From: Orlajensenia leifsoniae
GTDB taxonomy: Bacteria; Actinomycetota; Actinomycetes; Actinomycetales; Microbacteriaceae
DNA length: 64,000 nt
Reading direction: 5' to 3'
Assembly (NCBI RefSeq): GCF_004570845.1
Contig: NZ_SPQZ01000002.1
Location: 620,001 to 684,000 of the forward strand
The notes beneath the pieces were generated by a model. The model was not told the DNA's origin. It made no database searches and worked only from the letters and a program-made list of their open reading frames with translations. Position 1 is the stretch's first letter; every line of letters starts with the position of its first letter. Shown here in pieces: positions 10,353 through 20,345 of the stretch. Position numbers and translations under genes: made by a program.

Positions 10353-11110
10353 GCCGCTGCCTCCATTCCGAGCATGATGCGGGAGATCTCCTCTGCCGAG
10401 GCCCCGGGGCGGTCATCGACCACGCGGCCGTCCGCGAGGAACAGGATGCGGTCGGCGTGACTGGCGGCGAGAGGGTCGTGGGTCACCATCGCGATGCTCT
10501 GGCCGTACTCGCGCGCGGCGGTGGCGAGGAGGGTGAGGACCTCGCGGCCGGTGCGGGAGTCGAGGCTGCCCGTCGGCTCGTCGGCGAAGACCAGGTCGGG
10601 CCGGGTGGCGAGGGCACGGGCGATGGCCACGCGCTGCTGCTGGCCACCCGACAGCTCGTGCGGACGGTGGGTGAGACGCGACTGCAGGCCGAGCGACTCG
10701 TAGAGCCTTTCGATCCACTCCTTCTCCTCGGCCGTGGGGCGACGTCCGTCGAGTTCGAACGGCAGCATCACGTTGGCCCTCACATCGAGGGTCGGCACGA
10801 GGTTGAACGACTGGAAGACGAAGCCCACCCGACGGCGGCGCAGCAGGGTGAGCTGGCTGTCGCCGAGCTGCGAGATCTCGGTGTCGCCGAGCCACACCTC
10901 GCCGGAGGTCGGCGAGTCGAGGCCGGCCATGAGGTGCATGAGGGTCGACTTGCCCGACCCGCTCGGTCCCATGATGGCGGTGAACTCTCCGCGACGGATG
11001 CCGATGGACACGTCGTCGAGTGCTGTGACTGTTCCGGCTCCCGAGCCGAAGGACTTGCTGAGGCGGGCGACGCGGGCGACGAGCCCGAGGTCTGAGGTCT
11101 GGATCTGCAT
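10349..11110 (-). CDS. ABC transporter ATP-binding protein (MacB/LolD type)
   Basis: 253 residues. Walker A GPSGSGKS is at 48-55, the Q loop is VFQSFNL, the signature is LSGGQQQR, Walker B is LVFADEPTGSLD and the H loop is VTHD. The FNLVPTLDVRANVMLP stretch is typical for ATPases that work with FtsX-like permeases. Start chosen at ATG 11110 (MQIQTSDLG), seven bases after a TAGCGT box; the frame is open a further 21 codons, but these cover the promoter. The stop overlaps the permease start. A 16-base palindrome centred about 60 bases upstream could be an activator site. Confidence 0.93.
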   Translation of the reverse strand: MQIQTSDLGLVARVARLSKSFGSGAGTVTALDDVSIGIRRGEFTAIMGPSGSGKSTLMHLMAGLDSPTSGEVWLGDTEISQLGDSQLTLLRRRRVGFVFQSFNLVPTLDVRANVMLPFELDGRRPTAEEKEWIERLYESLGLQSRLTHRPHELSGGQQQRVAIARALATRPDLVFADEPTGSLDSRTGREVLTLLATAAREYGQSIAMVTHDPLAASHADRILFLADGRVVDDRPGASAEEISRIMLGMEAAA

Positions 11111-11117
11111 GTCTACG

Positions 11118-11123
11118 ACGCTA
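11118..11123 (-). promoter_or_regulatory. -10 box of the ABC exporter genes, predicted leaderless
   Basis: TAGCGT on the minus strand, then seven bases, then the ATG at 11110. No Shine-Dalgarno is visible. Confidence 0.4.
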
Positions 11124-11161
11124 CGGATGCGGCGAGGATGGCGAATCAGGCTGAGGGAGCA

Positions 11162-11177
11162 TCCGATGTACATCGGA
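11162..11177. promoter_or_regulatory. 16-base perfect palindrome upstream of the ABC exporter
   Basis: TCCGATGTACATCGGA is a perfect palindrome in the gap between the response regulator gene and the ATPase gene. It is centred about 60 bases before the predicted ATPase transcript start, a normal place for an activator. The adjacent LuxR-type response regulator is the obvious candidate to bind it; this is inference. Confidence 0.6.
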
Positions 11178-11204
11178 AGGATGATGTTCGGGCCGGGAGT
11201 GCCC

Positions 11205-11870
11205 TCAGTCGACGAGGCCGTTCTCGTAGGCGTAGACGACGAGCTGCACCCTGTCGCGGAGCGAGAGCTTCGTGAGGATGCGCGAGACGTGCGTCTTCAC
11301 CGTGGCCTCGCTGAGGAACTCCGCCGCAGCGATCTCGGCGTTGCTCAGCCCCCTGGCCGCGAGGACGAAGATCTCCCGCTCACGCGGTGTGAGCTCGGCG
11401 AACGCCGTCGGCTGGGGAACGGCATCCGGAGTCGCCCGGAACTCCTCGAACAACCGCCTGGTGGCGGAGGCCGCGATCACGGCATTGCCCGCGTGCACAG
11501 TGCGGATGGCCGCGAGGAGGAACTCGGGATCGGCGTCCTTCAGGACGAAGCCGCTGGCGCCGGCCCGGATGGCCCGGGCAGCGCTCTCGTCGAGGTCGAA
11601 GGTGGTGAGCACGATGATGCGCGGTCCGGGGCCGGCGGCATCCGCGGCGTCCTGAACGATCTCCGCGGTCGCCTGGATGCCGTCGAGCTCGGGCATGCGG
11701 ATGTCCATGAGCATGACGTCGGGGTGCTCATCGGCGGCGAGCTGCACGGCCTCCCGCCCGTTCGCCGCCTCGCCGACGAACTCGAGGTCGGCCTGCGAGG
11801 ATACGAGCATGCGGATGCCGGCCCGGAACAGGGCCTGATCATCCACGAGGGCGACGCGGATGCGGCTCAC
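11205..11870 (-). CDS. LuxR/NarL-family response regulator
   Basis: 221 residues. The receiver domain has the acid pair D10-D11, phospho-acceptor D56 (VMLMDIRMP), a threonine in VLTTFD and a lysine in FVLKDA. The C-terminal LuxR helix-turn-helix is LTPREREIFVLAARGLSNAEIA with ATVKTHVSRILTKL. It is coupled to the histidine kinase by an ATGA overlap. It lies directly upstream of the ABC exporter, whose promoter holds a 16-base palindrome, so the exporter is the likely target. Confidence 0.94.
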   Translation of the reverse strand: MSRIRVALVDDQALFRAGIRMLVSSQADLEFVGEAANGREAVQLAADEHPDVMLMDIRMPELDGIQATAEIVQDAADAAGPGPRIIVLTTFDLDESAARAIRAGASGFVLKDADPEFLLAAIRTVHAGNAVIAASATRRLFEEFRATPDAVPQPTAFAELTPREREIFVLAARGLSNAEIAAAEFLSEATVKTHVSRILTKLSLRDRVQLVVYAYENGLVD

Positions 11871-13129
11871 GAGACTCCCCCGGTCGACACCGGGATCGTC
11901 GCCTCGACGACGAACCGTGTGGGGTCGGCCTCACTGCGGCGGGCGAGCAGCGTGCCGCCGGCAAGCGTCGCTCGCTCGCGCATCCCGGGCAGGCCGTGAC
12001 CGAATGCTGTGACGGGCAGGGTGGCGGCATCCGGTCGCACCGCGTTCTCGACATGGATGGCGAGGGCGTCGTCACGCCAGCCCAGCTCGAGCAGCACGGG
12101 GGCCTCAGGCTCGCCATGACGCAGGGCGTTCGTGAGGGCTTCCTGCACGATGCGGTACGCCGCGATCTCCTGCCCGGCCCCGAGCCGCTGAGGCTCGCCC
12201 TGACGTGTCACCTCGACGTTCATTCCCGTGGCACGCAGTTGCTCGACGAGCACGTCGATGTCTTCGAGCCGGGGCTGCGGTGAATCCGAGGCATCGTGCC
12301 GCAGCTCCGCCAGCAGCAGTCGCACGTTGCCGAGGGCCGTGCGGGCGGTCTGCGCGATGGTGACGAGGGCGTCTCCCTGCACATCGCTCGACGACGGATC
12401 GACGGATGCCGCATAGCGGGCACCGTCGGCCTGGGCGATCACAACGGCGAGCGAGTGCGCCACGACGTCGTGCATGTCGCGGGCGATTCTGGTGCGCTCC
12501 TGCTCGACGGCGACCTCGTACTGGGCGCGCTCGTCGGCGATGCGCGCCTCCACCCGCGCCGTCCTCGAGAGGGCGACGGTGCGCGCCAGCAGTCCGAGGG
12601 TCCACGACAGGCCGAGCAGGGCGAGGATGCCGATGCCGAAGAAGAGGGTGATGATCCAGATCCTCGAGCCGTCGGTCGGCTGCACGATCGTCGCGGTGTC
12701 CTGACCCCGCAGGGCCGGCTGCACCACGACGAGGTAGGTCGTGGCGATGATCGTTCCCAGGACCGCAGAGCCGAGCCCGAGCCAACGCACGAGCCGGCTG
12801 CCGTAGGCGGCGGTCGCATAGAGCACTCCGCAGATCGCGATGTCGCCGGCGCCCGGGTCGCTCAGTGTCACCAGCTGCAGCACGGCACCGAGCCACGCGA
12901 CGGTGAGGGCCAGAGCCGGCGAGACGCGACGGATCGCGAGGGCACTGCAGAGCACGACCAGCGCGACGACGGATGCAGCGCCCTGGGCCGCGGTCACGCC
13001 GAGCGACACCAGGAACAGGATCACCGCCGCGCTCAGGTCGAAGGCGAGGCTGCGAGCGGGCAGCCGGCGGATCAGCCCGTCCCCGGGGGTTCGGCCCGGG
13101 AGGACCGGCGCCGGGTCGGGGCTCGTCAT
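11867..13129 (-). CDS. Sensor histidine kinase (HisKA_3 type)
   Basis: 420 residues. Residues 30-185 hold about five membrane helices with almost no extracellular domain, like intramembrane-sensing kinases of the NarL-partner group. The phospho-acceptor is H220 in RIARDMHDVVAHSLAVVI. The ATPase domain has EALTNALRHG (N box) and GHGLPGMRERA (G box). It starts at ATG 13129, one base into the era stop (TGATG), and its own stop overlaps the response regulator start. The open frame extends 14 codons upstream, into era, and is not needed. Signal unknown. Confidence 0.92.
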   Translation of the reverse strand: MTSPDPAPVLPGRTPGDGLIRRLPARSLAFDLSAAVILFLVSLGVTAAQGAASVVALVVLCSALAIRRVSPALALTVAWLGAVLQLVTLSDPGAGDIAICGVLYATAAYGSRLVRWLGLGSAVLGTIIATTYLVVVQPALRGQDTATIVQPTDGSRIWIITLFFGIGILALLGLSWTLGLLARTVALSRTARVEARIADERAQYEVAVEQERTRIARDMHDVVAHSLAVVIAQADGARYAASVDPSSSDVQGDALVTIAQTARTALGNVRLLLAELRHDASDSPQPRLEDIDVLVEQLRATGMNVEVTRQGEPQRLGAGQEIAAYRIVQEALTNALRHGEPEAPVLLELGWRDDALAIHVENAVRPDAATLPVTAFGHGLPGMRERATLAGGTLLARRSEADPTRFVVEATIPVSTGGVS

Positions 13130-14028
13130 CAGAAGCCGAGCTTGCCGAGCTGCTTCGGGTCGCGCTGCCATTCCTTGGCCACCTTCACGCGCAGCGACAG
13201 GAACACCTTGGAACCGACGAGAGGCTCGATCTGGGCGCGGGCTCGAGTCCCGACATCCGCGAGCCTCGACCCTCCCTTGCCGATGATGATGCCCTTCTGG
13301 CTGTCGCGCTCGACGAAGAGGTTCGCGTAGATCTCGACGAGGTCCTTGTCCTCCCGCTGCACGATGTCGTCGATGGTGACGGCGATGGAGTGCGGCAGCT
13401 CGTCGCTGACGCCTTCGAGGGCGGCCTCACGGATGTACTCGGCCACGCGGTCCTCGAGGCCTTCGTCGGTGACGGCCTCCTCCGGGTAGAGCGGCTGCTC
13501 CGAGAGAGGCAGCAGTTTCAGGAGCTCGGCGGTGAGGATGTCGAGCTGCTCGCCGCTCACGGCGGAGAGCGGGATGACGGAGTCCCACTCGCGCAGCTCG
13601 CTGACCTTGAGGAGCTGCGCCGCCACCTTCTGCTTCGAGGCCACGTCGACCTTGGTCACGATGGCGACCTTCTTGGCGCGCGGGAAGCTGTCGAGCTGCT
13701 CGTTGATGAACTTGTCGCCGGGGCCGATGGGCTCGTCGGCCGGGAAGCACATGCCGATCACGTCGACGTCGCCGAGGGTCGAGGTCACCAGGCTGTTGAG
13801 GCGCTCACCGAGGAGGGTGCGCGGACGGTGGATGCCGGGGGTGTCGACGAGGATCAACTGGCCGTTCGGGCGGTGCACGATGCCCCGGATGGCGCGACGT
13901 GTCGTCTGCGGCTTCGAGCTGGTGATGGCGACCTTCTGGCCGACCAGCGCGTTCGTCAGCGTCGACTTGCCCACGTTGGGGCGGCCGACGAACGAGACGA
14001 ATCCCGCGCGGTAGTCATTCTCGGTCAT
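13129..14028 (-). CDS. era: GTPase Era
   Basis: 299 residues. The G1 loop is GRPNVGKST (15-23), G3 is DTPG, G4 is TKVD, and the C-terminal KH domain has GIIIGKGGSRL. Era binds the 3' end of 16S rRNA and is needed for 30S assembly. The start MTENDYRAGFV is preceded by an AAGGAG ribosome site. It overlaps the end of the CorC-like gene by 14 bases. Gene order phoH-ybeY-corC-era is the classic actinobacterial ribosome-maturation cluster. Confidence 0.98.
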   Translation of the reverse strand: MTENDYRAGFVSFVGRPNVGKSTLTNALVGQKVAITSSKPQTTRRAIRGIVHRPNGQLILVDTPGIHRPRTLLGERLNSLVTSTLGDVDVIGMCFPADEPIGPGDKFINEQLDSFPRAKKVAIVTKVDVASKQKVAAQLLKVSELREWDSVIPLSAVSGEQLDILTAELLKLLPLSEQPLYPEEAVTDEGLEDRVAEYIREAALEGVSDELPHSIAVTIDDIVQREDKDLVEIYANLFVERDSQKGIIIGKGGSRLADVGTRARAQIEPLVGSKVFLSLRVKVAKEWQRDPKQLGKLGF

Positions 14029-15334
14029 GGCGTACTCCTTGCTCTGCGGCATCCGGAGCGAACGACGCCTGGACTTCGATGAGTGCCTGATCGCGCTCAA
14101 CGATTACTGTACTGATGCGCTTGCGTCGGCCCTCGCTGCGGTCGGCCGTCAGAACGAGTCCGCTGACGGATGCCACCGACCCGGGAACCGGCAGACGACC
14201 CAACGCCTTGGCCAGCAGGCCGCCGACGGAGTCGACGTCGTCGTCGTCGAGTTCGAGGCCGAAGATGTCGCCGAGCTCGTCGACGGGGAGCCGCGCTGCA
14301 ACGCGGTAGCGCTCGTCGCCCAGGTCTTCGATCTCGACGACCTCGCGGTCGTACTCGTCGGAGATGTCGCCCACGAGCTCCTCGATGAGGTCTTCCAGCG
14401 TGACAAGGCCGGCGATGCCGCCGTACTCGTCGACGACCATGGCGAGGTGGTTCGACTCCGTCTGCATCTGGCGCAGCGTATCGTCGGCCTTCTTGGACTC
14501 GGGTACGAACAGGGCGGGGCGGGCGAGCTCGGCAACGCTGATGCCCTCGGCATCGATCGGTCGCTCGTGGCTCAACTTCGCCACGTCGCGGAGGTACAGG
14601 ATGCCGACGATGTCGTCGACGTCATCGGCCATCACCGGGATGCGGGAGACGCCGGTGCTGAGGAAGAGGCCCATCGCCGTGCTGAGGTCGGCCGTGCCGT
14701 CGATGGTGACCATGTCGGTGCGCGGGATCATGACCTCGCGGATCACGGTGTCGCCGAAGGCGAAGATCGAGTGGATGAGCTCGCGGTCGTCCTCCTCGAG
14801 GACGTCGAGCTCCGTGGCCTCGTCGACCATGCTGAGCAGCTGCTGCTCCGAGGAGAACGTGACGAGTCTCGCTCGCCCCGGCGTGACACGGTTTCCGAGT
14901 GCGACGAGAGCACTGGCGACGGGACCGAGAACGACGCGCACGAGGTGAACGACGGGCGCCGACAGGCGCAGCACGGTCTTCGCGTTGGCTCGTCCCACAC
15001 TGCGCGGGCTGGATCCGACGAGCACGAACGAGATCGCCGTCATGATGAGTGCCGACAGCAGCAGGGCGAGCCAGACGTTCTCGATGGTGAAGGCGAACAC
15101 CAGGGTCACGAGCACCGCGGCCGTGGTCTCCGAGACGATGCGCACGAAGTTGACCGCGTTCACGTGGGCGCCGGTGTCCTCGGCGATGGCGCGCAGCGAC
15201 CGCTCGGATCGCGAGCCCTCGGCGAGCTCGGCGACGTCGGCGCGGGACAGCGCCGAGAGGGCCGCGTCGACGGCAGCCATGAGGCCGCCGAACGCCACGA
15301 GGGCGAACGCGGCGATGATGAAGAACCAGATCAT
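14015..15334 (-). CDS. Hemolysin C/CorC-family membrane protein with CBS pair
   Basis: 439 residues. An N-terminal DUF21 (CNNM) membrane domain with about four helices covers residues 1-140. A CBS pair follows (about 195-310, IPRTDMVTIDGTADL and VVDEYGGIAGLVTLEDLIEE), then a CorC/HlyC C-terminal domain with GGLLAKALGRLPVPG. Family members are linked to magnesium or cobalt efflux and to ion homeostasis; the name hemolysin is historical. It sits between ybeY (4-base gap) and era (14-base overlap) in one transcription unit. Confidence 0.93.
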   Translation of the reverse strand: MIWFFIIAAFALVAFGGLMAAVDAALSALSRADVAELAEGSRSERSLRAIAEDTGAHVNAVNFVRIVSETTAAVLVTLVFAFTIENVWLALLLSALIMTAISFVLVGSSPRSVGRANAKTVLRLSAPVVHLVRVVLGPVASALVALGNRVTPGRARLVTFSSEQQLLSMVDEATELDVLEEDDRELIHSIFAFGDTVIREVMIPRTDMVTIDGTADLSTAMGLFLSTGVSRIPVMADDVDDIVGILYLRDVAKLSHERPIDAEGISVAELARPALFVPESKKADDTLRQMQTESNHLAMVVDEYGGIAGLVTLEDLIEELVGDISDEYDREVVEIEDLGDERYRVAARLPVDELGDIFGLELDDDDVDSVGGLLAKALGRLPVPGSVASVSGLVLTADRSEGRRKRISTVIVERDQALIEVQASFAPDAAEQGVRHDRE

Positions 15335-15338
15335 GCGA

Positions 15339-15800
15339 TCAGCCGCGGCGCTCCTGCAGGGCGAAGCCGACGAGGATGTCGCGCTGCACGCCGAACATCT
15401 CCTTCTCCTCGTCGGGCTCCGCGTGATCGAAGCCCAGGAGGTGCAGGATGCCGTGCGTGGTGAGCAGCTGCAGTTCGTCGGTGAGCCCGTGTCCGGCCGT
15501 CTCGGCCTGCGACTGCGCGACCTGAGGGCAGAGCACGATGTCGCCGAGCAGGCCGGCCGGTGCCGGGTTCTCCTCGGTGCCCGGCCGCAGCTCGTCCATC
15601 GGGAAGCTGAGCACGTCGGTGGGGCCGGGCTCGTCCATCCACTGCACGTGCAGCTGCTCCATGGCGCCCTCGTCGACCAGCACGATCGCGAGGTCGGCGT
15701 CGGCGTGCACGTGCAGCGCGTCGAGCGCGTAGACGGCGAGCCGCTGGAGGGCGACCTCGTCGACCTGGATCGCCGACTCGTTGTTGATCTCGATGCTCAC
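15339..15800 (-). CDS. ybeY: Endoribonuclease YbeY
   Basis: 153 residues with the zinc site H116, H120, H126 in THGILHLLGFDH. YbeY is a single-strand endoribonuclease for 16S rRNA 3'-end maturation and 70S quality control. The start is GTG 15800 (MSIEINNES). It follows phoH by 21 bases and precedes the CorC-like gene by 4 bases. Confidence 0.97.
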   Translation of the reverse strand: MSIEINNESAIQVDEVALQRLAVYALDALHVHADADLAIVLVDEGAMEQLHVQWMDEPGPTDVLSFPMDELRPGTEENPAPAGLLGDIVLCPQVAQSQAETAGHGLTDELQLLTTHGILHLLGFDHAEPDEEKEMFGVQRDILVGFALQERRG

Positions 15801-15821
15801 GGTGTTCTCACTCGTCTCGTT

Positions 15822-16893
<1,072 letters not shown>

Positions 16894-16907
<14 letters not shown>

Positions 16908-17250
16908 CAGTGTCCTCCCCGAGACCGCCGTGGCCGGCCAGCACGTGCGCGTGGACGTGGAACACCGTCTGACCGGCATCCGCCCCCGTGTTGAAGACGA
17001 GCCTGAAGTCGCCGTTGGCATGCTCGTCGGCCAGCTGGCGGGCCGTCGCCACGAGTTCGGCGAGCAGCTCGGGGTCGCCGGCAGCGAGCTCCACGACGTC
17101 GCGGTACTGCTCGGTCTTGGGCGTGACCACGATGTGCACCGGAGCCTGCGGGGCGATGTCGTTGAACGCGATCACGCGGTCGGTCTCCAGCACGATCGTC
17201 GCGGGGATCTCGCGCGCGATGATGCGGGAGAAGATGCTCGGTTCAGCCAT
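16894..17250 (-). CDS. HIT-family nucleotide hydrolase
   Basis: 118 residues with the histidine triad H98-V-H100-A-H102 (HVHAHVLAG). HinT-type enzymes hydrolyse aminoacyl- or phosphoramidate-linked nucleoside monophosphates. The N terminus has SIFSRIIAREIPATIVLETD, typical for bacterial HinT. It starts six bases after a TAAGAT box, with no ribosome site. The end overlaps the phoH start. Confidence 0.94.
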
Positions 17251-17256
17251 GGTTCC

Positions 17257-17262
17257 ATCTTA
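17257..17262 (-). promoter_or_regulatory. -10 box of the HIT gene, predicted leaderless
   Basis: TAAGAT on the minus strand, then six bases (GGAACC), then the ATG at 17250. It would also serve phoH and the genes behind it. Confidence 0.5.
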
Positions 17263-17323
17263 AGGTCTGCCGGCGGATGACCGCAGGCCCGGGCGCGACC
17301 CGGCGACCTGGCGACCTGGCGTC

Positions 17324-18073
17324 CTACCAGCGTCCGAGGCGGGCGTTCAGCACCGCGAGGGCGGCCGGACCCGCCGTCGAGGTACGGAGAACGGCTGCCC
17401 CGAGCCGGACGGCCTGGGCACCGGCGGCGCCCAGCGCCTCGAGCTCGGCTGGAGCGATCCCGCCCTCCGGACCGACGACGATCACGATGTCGGCATCGGC
17501 CGGGTGCTGCATGCTCGTCTGGAGATCGATCTCGGTGAGCGCGAGTTCTGCGGTGGGCTCCAGCAGCAGCATCCGCACGGATGCCGCCAGGGTGGCCAGC
17601 TGCTTCGTCGTCGAGAGTTCGCGCACCTCGGTCGCCCACGGCCGGATGGACTGCTTGGTGGCCTCGCGGGCGATCGTCGCCCACCTGTCGCGACCCTTCG
17701 CCGCCTTCGCGGCGTCCCACCGGGAGATCGAGCGGGAGGCCGCCCACGGGATGACGGCGTCGACGCCGAGCTCTGTCGCGGCCTGTACGGCGAGCTCGTC
17801 GCGGTCGCCCTTGGCGAGGGCCTGCACGAGCACGAGGCGGGGCGAGGCGGCGTCGACGCGCTGCACCCGGTCGGCCGAGATAGTGAGCTCGCCCGGAGCG
17901 GCGGTCGTGACCTCGCCCGTGACGATGAGCCCGCGACCGTTGCCGATCGAGAGCATCTCGCCGACCCGCGTGCGACCGACCGTGACGGCGTGCCGCGCCT
18001 CGGCGCCCGTGATGGTCACGGAGTCGCCGACGGCGTCGGGCTCGAGGTCGTCACGCAGGTAGAGCGAGCTCAC
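17324..18073 (-). CDS. rsmE: 16S rRNA (uracil-1498-N3)-methyltransferase RsmE
   Basis: 249 residues with the N-terminal PUA-like domain (TGAEARHAVTVGRTRVGE) and the SPOUT domain with the knotted SAM site IVVGPEGGIAPAELEAL and the VRLGAAVLRTSTA loop. It methylates U1498 in helix 44 of 16S rRNA. The start is GTG 18073, ten bases behind dnaJ with a GGGG element before it. The order hrcA-dnaJ-rsmE-HIT is common in Actinobacteria. Confidence 0.97.
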   Translation of the reverse strand: MSSLYLRDDLEPDAVGDSVTITGAEARHAVTVGRTRVGEMLSIGNGRGLIVTGEVTTAAPGELTISADRVQRVDAASPRLVLVQALAKGDRDELAVQAATELGVDAVIPWAASRSISRWDAAKAAKGRDRWATIAREATKQSIRPWATEVRELSTTKQLATLAASVRMLLLEPTAELALTEIDLQTSMQHPADADIVIVVGPEGGIAPAELEALGAAGAQAVRLGAAVLRTSTAGPAALAVLNARLGRW

Positions 18074-18083
18074 GATGCCCCGA

Positions 18084-19196
18084 TCAGCCGAGGAAGCGGT
18101 CGCGCAGCTTGGCGAACAGGCCCTGCTGGAAGTGGGTCAGCGCGGGCTTCGGAGCCTTGTGCGAGTTCGCGAACTGCGTGATGAGGTCGCGCTCCTTGCC
18201 GCTCAGCTTCATCGGCGTCACCACCTGCACGCCGATCTTGAGGTCGCCTCGTCCGTTGCCGCGGAGCTTGGTGACGCCGCGGTCGCGCACAGTGATGATC
18301 TCGGCGCTCTGCACGCCCGGCTTCAGCTCGACCTCGACGTCGCCGTCGAGGGCGTGCACCGTCGTCGTCGTGCCGAGGATCGCATCCGTCATCGGAACCT
18401 CGAGGGTGCACAGCAGGTCGTCGCCGTCGCGGCTGAAGACGTCGTGGTGGCGCACCTTCATCTCGAGGTAGAGGTCGCCGTTGGGTCCGCCGGCCGGGCC
18501 GGCCTCGCCGCTGCCCGGCATCTGCAGGCGCACGCCGGTGTCGACACCGGCGGGGATGTCGACGGGGACCGTCCGGCGGGCGCGCACGCGGCCCTGTCCC
18601 TGGCACGTGACGCACGGCGAGGCGATGACCGTGCCGTAGCCGCGGCAGGTGCCGCAGGGGCTCGAGGTCATCACGTTGCCGAGCAGTGAGCGCACGGCCC
18701 GCTGGATGCTGCCGGTTCCGTGGCAGATGTCGCAGGTGACGGGATGCGTTCCCGGCTGGCAGCACGAGCCCTGGCAGGTCTCGCAGAGGATCGCCGTGTC
18801 GACCTCGATCTCGCGGTGGGTGCCGAAGATGATCTCGTCGAGGTCCACCTCGACGCGGAGCAGGGCGTCCTGTCCGCGCTCGCGACGCGATCGCGGGCCG
18901 CGGCGGCCGCTGGTGCCGCCCCCGCCGAAGAAGGTCTCGAAGATGTCGCCGAAGCCGCCGAAGTCTCCCCCGCCGGCTCCGCCGAAGCCGCCCTGACCGC
19001 CGAGGTCGTACTGCTGGCGCTGCTTCGGATCGCTCAGTACGTCGTAGGCGTGGGTGACGAGCTTGAACCGCTCGGAGGCGTCGGCTCCGGGATTCACGTC
19101 GGGGTGCAGTTCGCGAGCAAGGCGTCGGTAGGCCTTCTTGATCTCGTCGTTGGTCGCCTCACGGGAGACGCCGAGTACTTCGTAGTGGTCAGCCAC
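18084..19196 (-). CDS. dnaJ: Molecular chaperone DnaJ (DnaJ2 type)
   Basis: 370 residues. A J domain with the HPD motif at 31-33, a G/F-rich linker ([18 protein letters not shown]), four cysteine motifs ([32 protein letters not shown]) and the C-terminal substrate domain. The first cysteine motif has SC in place of the usual final GxG glycine. This is the hrcA-linked DnaJ of Actinobacteria, a co-chaperone of DnaK. The start is GTG 19196. It is 68 bases behind hrcA, with a hairpin in the gap, and presumably shares the CIRCE-controlled promoter. Confidence 0.96.
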   Translation of the reverse strand: MADHYEVLGVSREATNDEIKKAYRRLARELHPDVNPGADASERFKLVTHAYDVLSDPKQRQQYDLGGQGGFGGAGGGDFGGFGDIFETFFGGGGTSGRRGPRSRRERGQDALLRVEVDLDEIIFGTHREIEVDTAILCETCQGSCCQPGTHPVTCDICHGTGSIQRAVRSLLGNVMTSSPCGTCRGYGTVIASPCVTCQGQGRVRARRTVPVDIPAGVDTGVRLQMPGSGEAGPAGGPNGDLYLEMKVRHHDVFSRDGDDLLCTLEVPMTDAILGTTTTVHALDGDVEVELKPGVQSAEIITVRDRGVTKLRGNGRGDLKIGVQVVTPMKLSGKERDLITQFANSHKAPKPALTHFQQGLFAKLRDRFLG

Positions 19197-19216
19197 AGGC
19201 GGCCGTTTCCTTTCCG

Positions 19217-19247
19217 CTCACGAACGCCGTTCCTTCGGCCTCGTGAG
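19217..19247 (-). other. Hairpin between hrcA and dnaJ
   Basis: CTCACGA (19217-19223) pairs with TCGTGAG (19241-19247) and an inner GCCG pairs with CGGC. No U tract follows. It lies between two co-oriented genes, so it may be an RNA processing site, a stabiliser or a partial terminator. Confidence 0.5.
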
Positions 19248-19264
19248 ATGTTCCTGGGTGCCCC

Positions 19265-20287
19265 TCAGCCCTCGGCGAGGAGCTTCGAGAGGTAGCGGGC
19301 GACGGCGCGGACCGCCGCCATGTTGTTCGAGTAGTCCATGCGGGTGGGGCCGAGCAGGCCGACGCTGGCGATGTCGCCCTGCGAGGCCGAGTATCCGCTC
19401 AGCATGATCGAGGTCTCGCCGAGCCCGAACGACTCGTTCTCCCGGCCGATGCTCACCGAGACGGCGTTCTGGTCTGCGGCCATCTCGCCGAACAGGCGCA
19501 GCAGCACCACCTGCTCCTCGATGGCCTCCATCACCGGGAAGATGCTGCCCGAGAAGTCGCTCTCGGTGCGCACCAGGTTGGCGGCACCGGCCATCACCAG
19601 GCGGTCCTGGCGGTGCGCCAGCACCTGCTCGCCGAGGGCATGCACGACCGCTGTGGCCAGCGCGCGCGCGTCGGGGGCGACGTCGTCGACGAGGCCGGTG
19701 AGTCGCTCGGCGGCATCCGTCATCGCGAGACCCCCGAGAACGCCGTTCAGACGGGTGCGCAGCTCGGCGAGCTGCTGCTCGTCGACCGGGGTCGTGAACT
19801 CGATGACGCGCTGCTCGACGCGGCCGTTGTCGGTGATGAGCACCGAGAGCAGGCGGGTGTCGCTGAGCCCGACCAGTTCGATGTGCCGCACCCGCGCCCG
19901 ACTGAGCGACGGATACTGCACCAGGGCGACCTGGTGGGTGAGCTGCGAGAGCAATCGGACCGTTCGGCCGAGGACGTCGTCGAAGTCGGCGGATGCGCCC
20001 AGGAAGGTCTCGATGGCGTGGCGTTGCGCGGCGGACAGCGGCTTGACGTCGGTGAGCCTGTCGACGAAGAGCCGGTAGCCCTTGTCGGTCGGGACGCGGC
20101 CCGACGAGGTGTGCGGAGCCGCGATGAGCTCCTCCTCCTCGAGCAGCGCCATGTCATTGCGGATGGTCGCGGCCGAGACGCCGAAGGAGTGCCGCTCGAC
20201 GATGGCCTTGGAGCCGACGGGCTCACGGGAGGCGACGTAGTCGTGCACGATGGCCCTGAGCACGGCGAGTGAACGTTCCGACACCAT
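19265..20287 (-). CDS. hrcA: Heat-inducible transcription repressor HrcA
   Basis: 340 residues. The N-terminal winged helix (MVSERSLAVLRAIVHDYVAS, then SKAIVERHSFGVSAATIRNDM) is followed by the GAF-like and dimerisation regions typical of HrcA. It represses heat-shock operons by binding CIRCE with help from GroEL. The start is ATG 20287, preceded by GGAGAG; the open frame runs far upstream but covers the operator. A CIRCE element lies 27 bases upstream, so the gene controls itself and dnaJ. Confidence 0.97.
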   Translation of the reverse strand: MVSERSLAVLRAIVHDYVASREPVGSKAIVERHSFGVSAATIRNDMALLEEEELIAAPHTSSGRVPTDKGYRLFVDRLTDVKPLSAAQRHAIETFLGASADFDDVLGRTVRLLSQLTHQVALVQYPSLSRARVRHIELVGLSDTRLLSVLITDNGRVEQRVIEFTTPVDEQQLAELRTRLNGVLGGLAMTDAAERLTGLVDDVAPDARALATAVVHALGEQVLAHRQDRLVMAGAANLVRTESDFSGSIFPVMEAIEEQVVLLRLFGEMAADQNAVSVSIGRENESFGLGETSIMLSGYSASQGDIASVGLLGPTRMDYSNNMAAVRAVARYLSKLLAEG

Positions 20288-20313
20288 CTGCTCTCCACCC
20301 CCTGCCGCCGCGT

Positions 20314-20340
20314 TTAGCACTCGTAAAGTATGAGTGCCAA
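20314..20340. promoter_or_regulatory. CIRCE operator
   Basis: TTAGCACTC, nine bases, GAGTGCCAA: the classic HrcA-binding inverted repeat with one mismatch from consensus GAGTGCTAA. It lies directly upstream of hrcA. Confidence 0.95.
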
Positions 20341-20345
20341 TTCTA
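20340..20345 (-). promoter_or_regulatory. -10 box of the hrcA-dnaJ operon
   Basis: TAGAAT on the minus strand abuts the CIRCE element, which would then cover the transcription start. The leader would be about 50 bases. Confidence 0.55.

Noticed and set aside
8799-10460. A 553-codon plus-strand frame rich in Asp/His/Arg opposite the ABC permease
   Set aside because: Composition typical of a shadow frame; the opposite strand is a clear FtsX-type permease.
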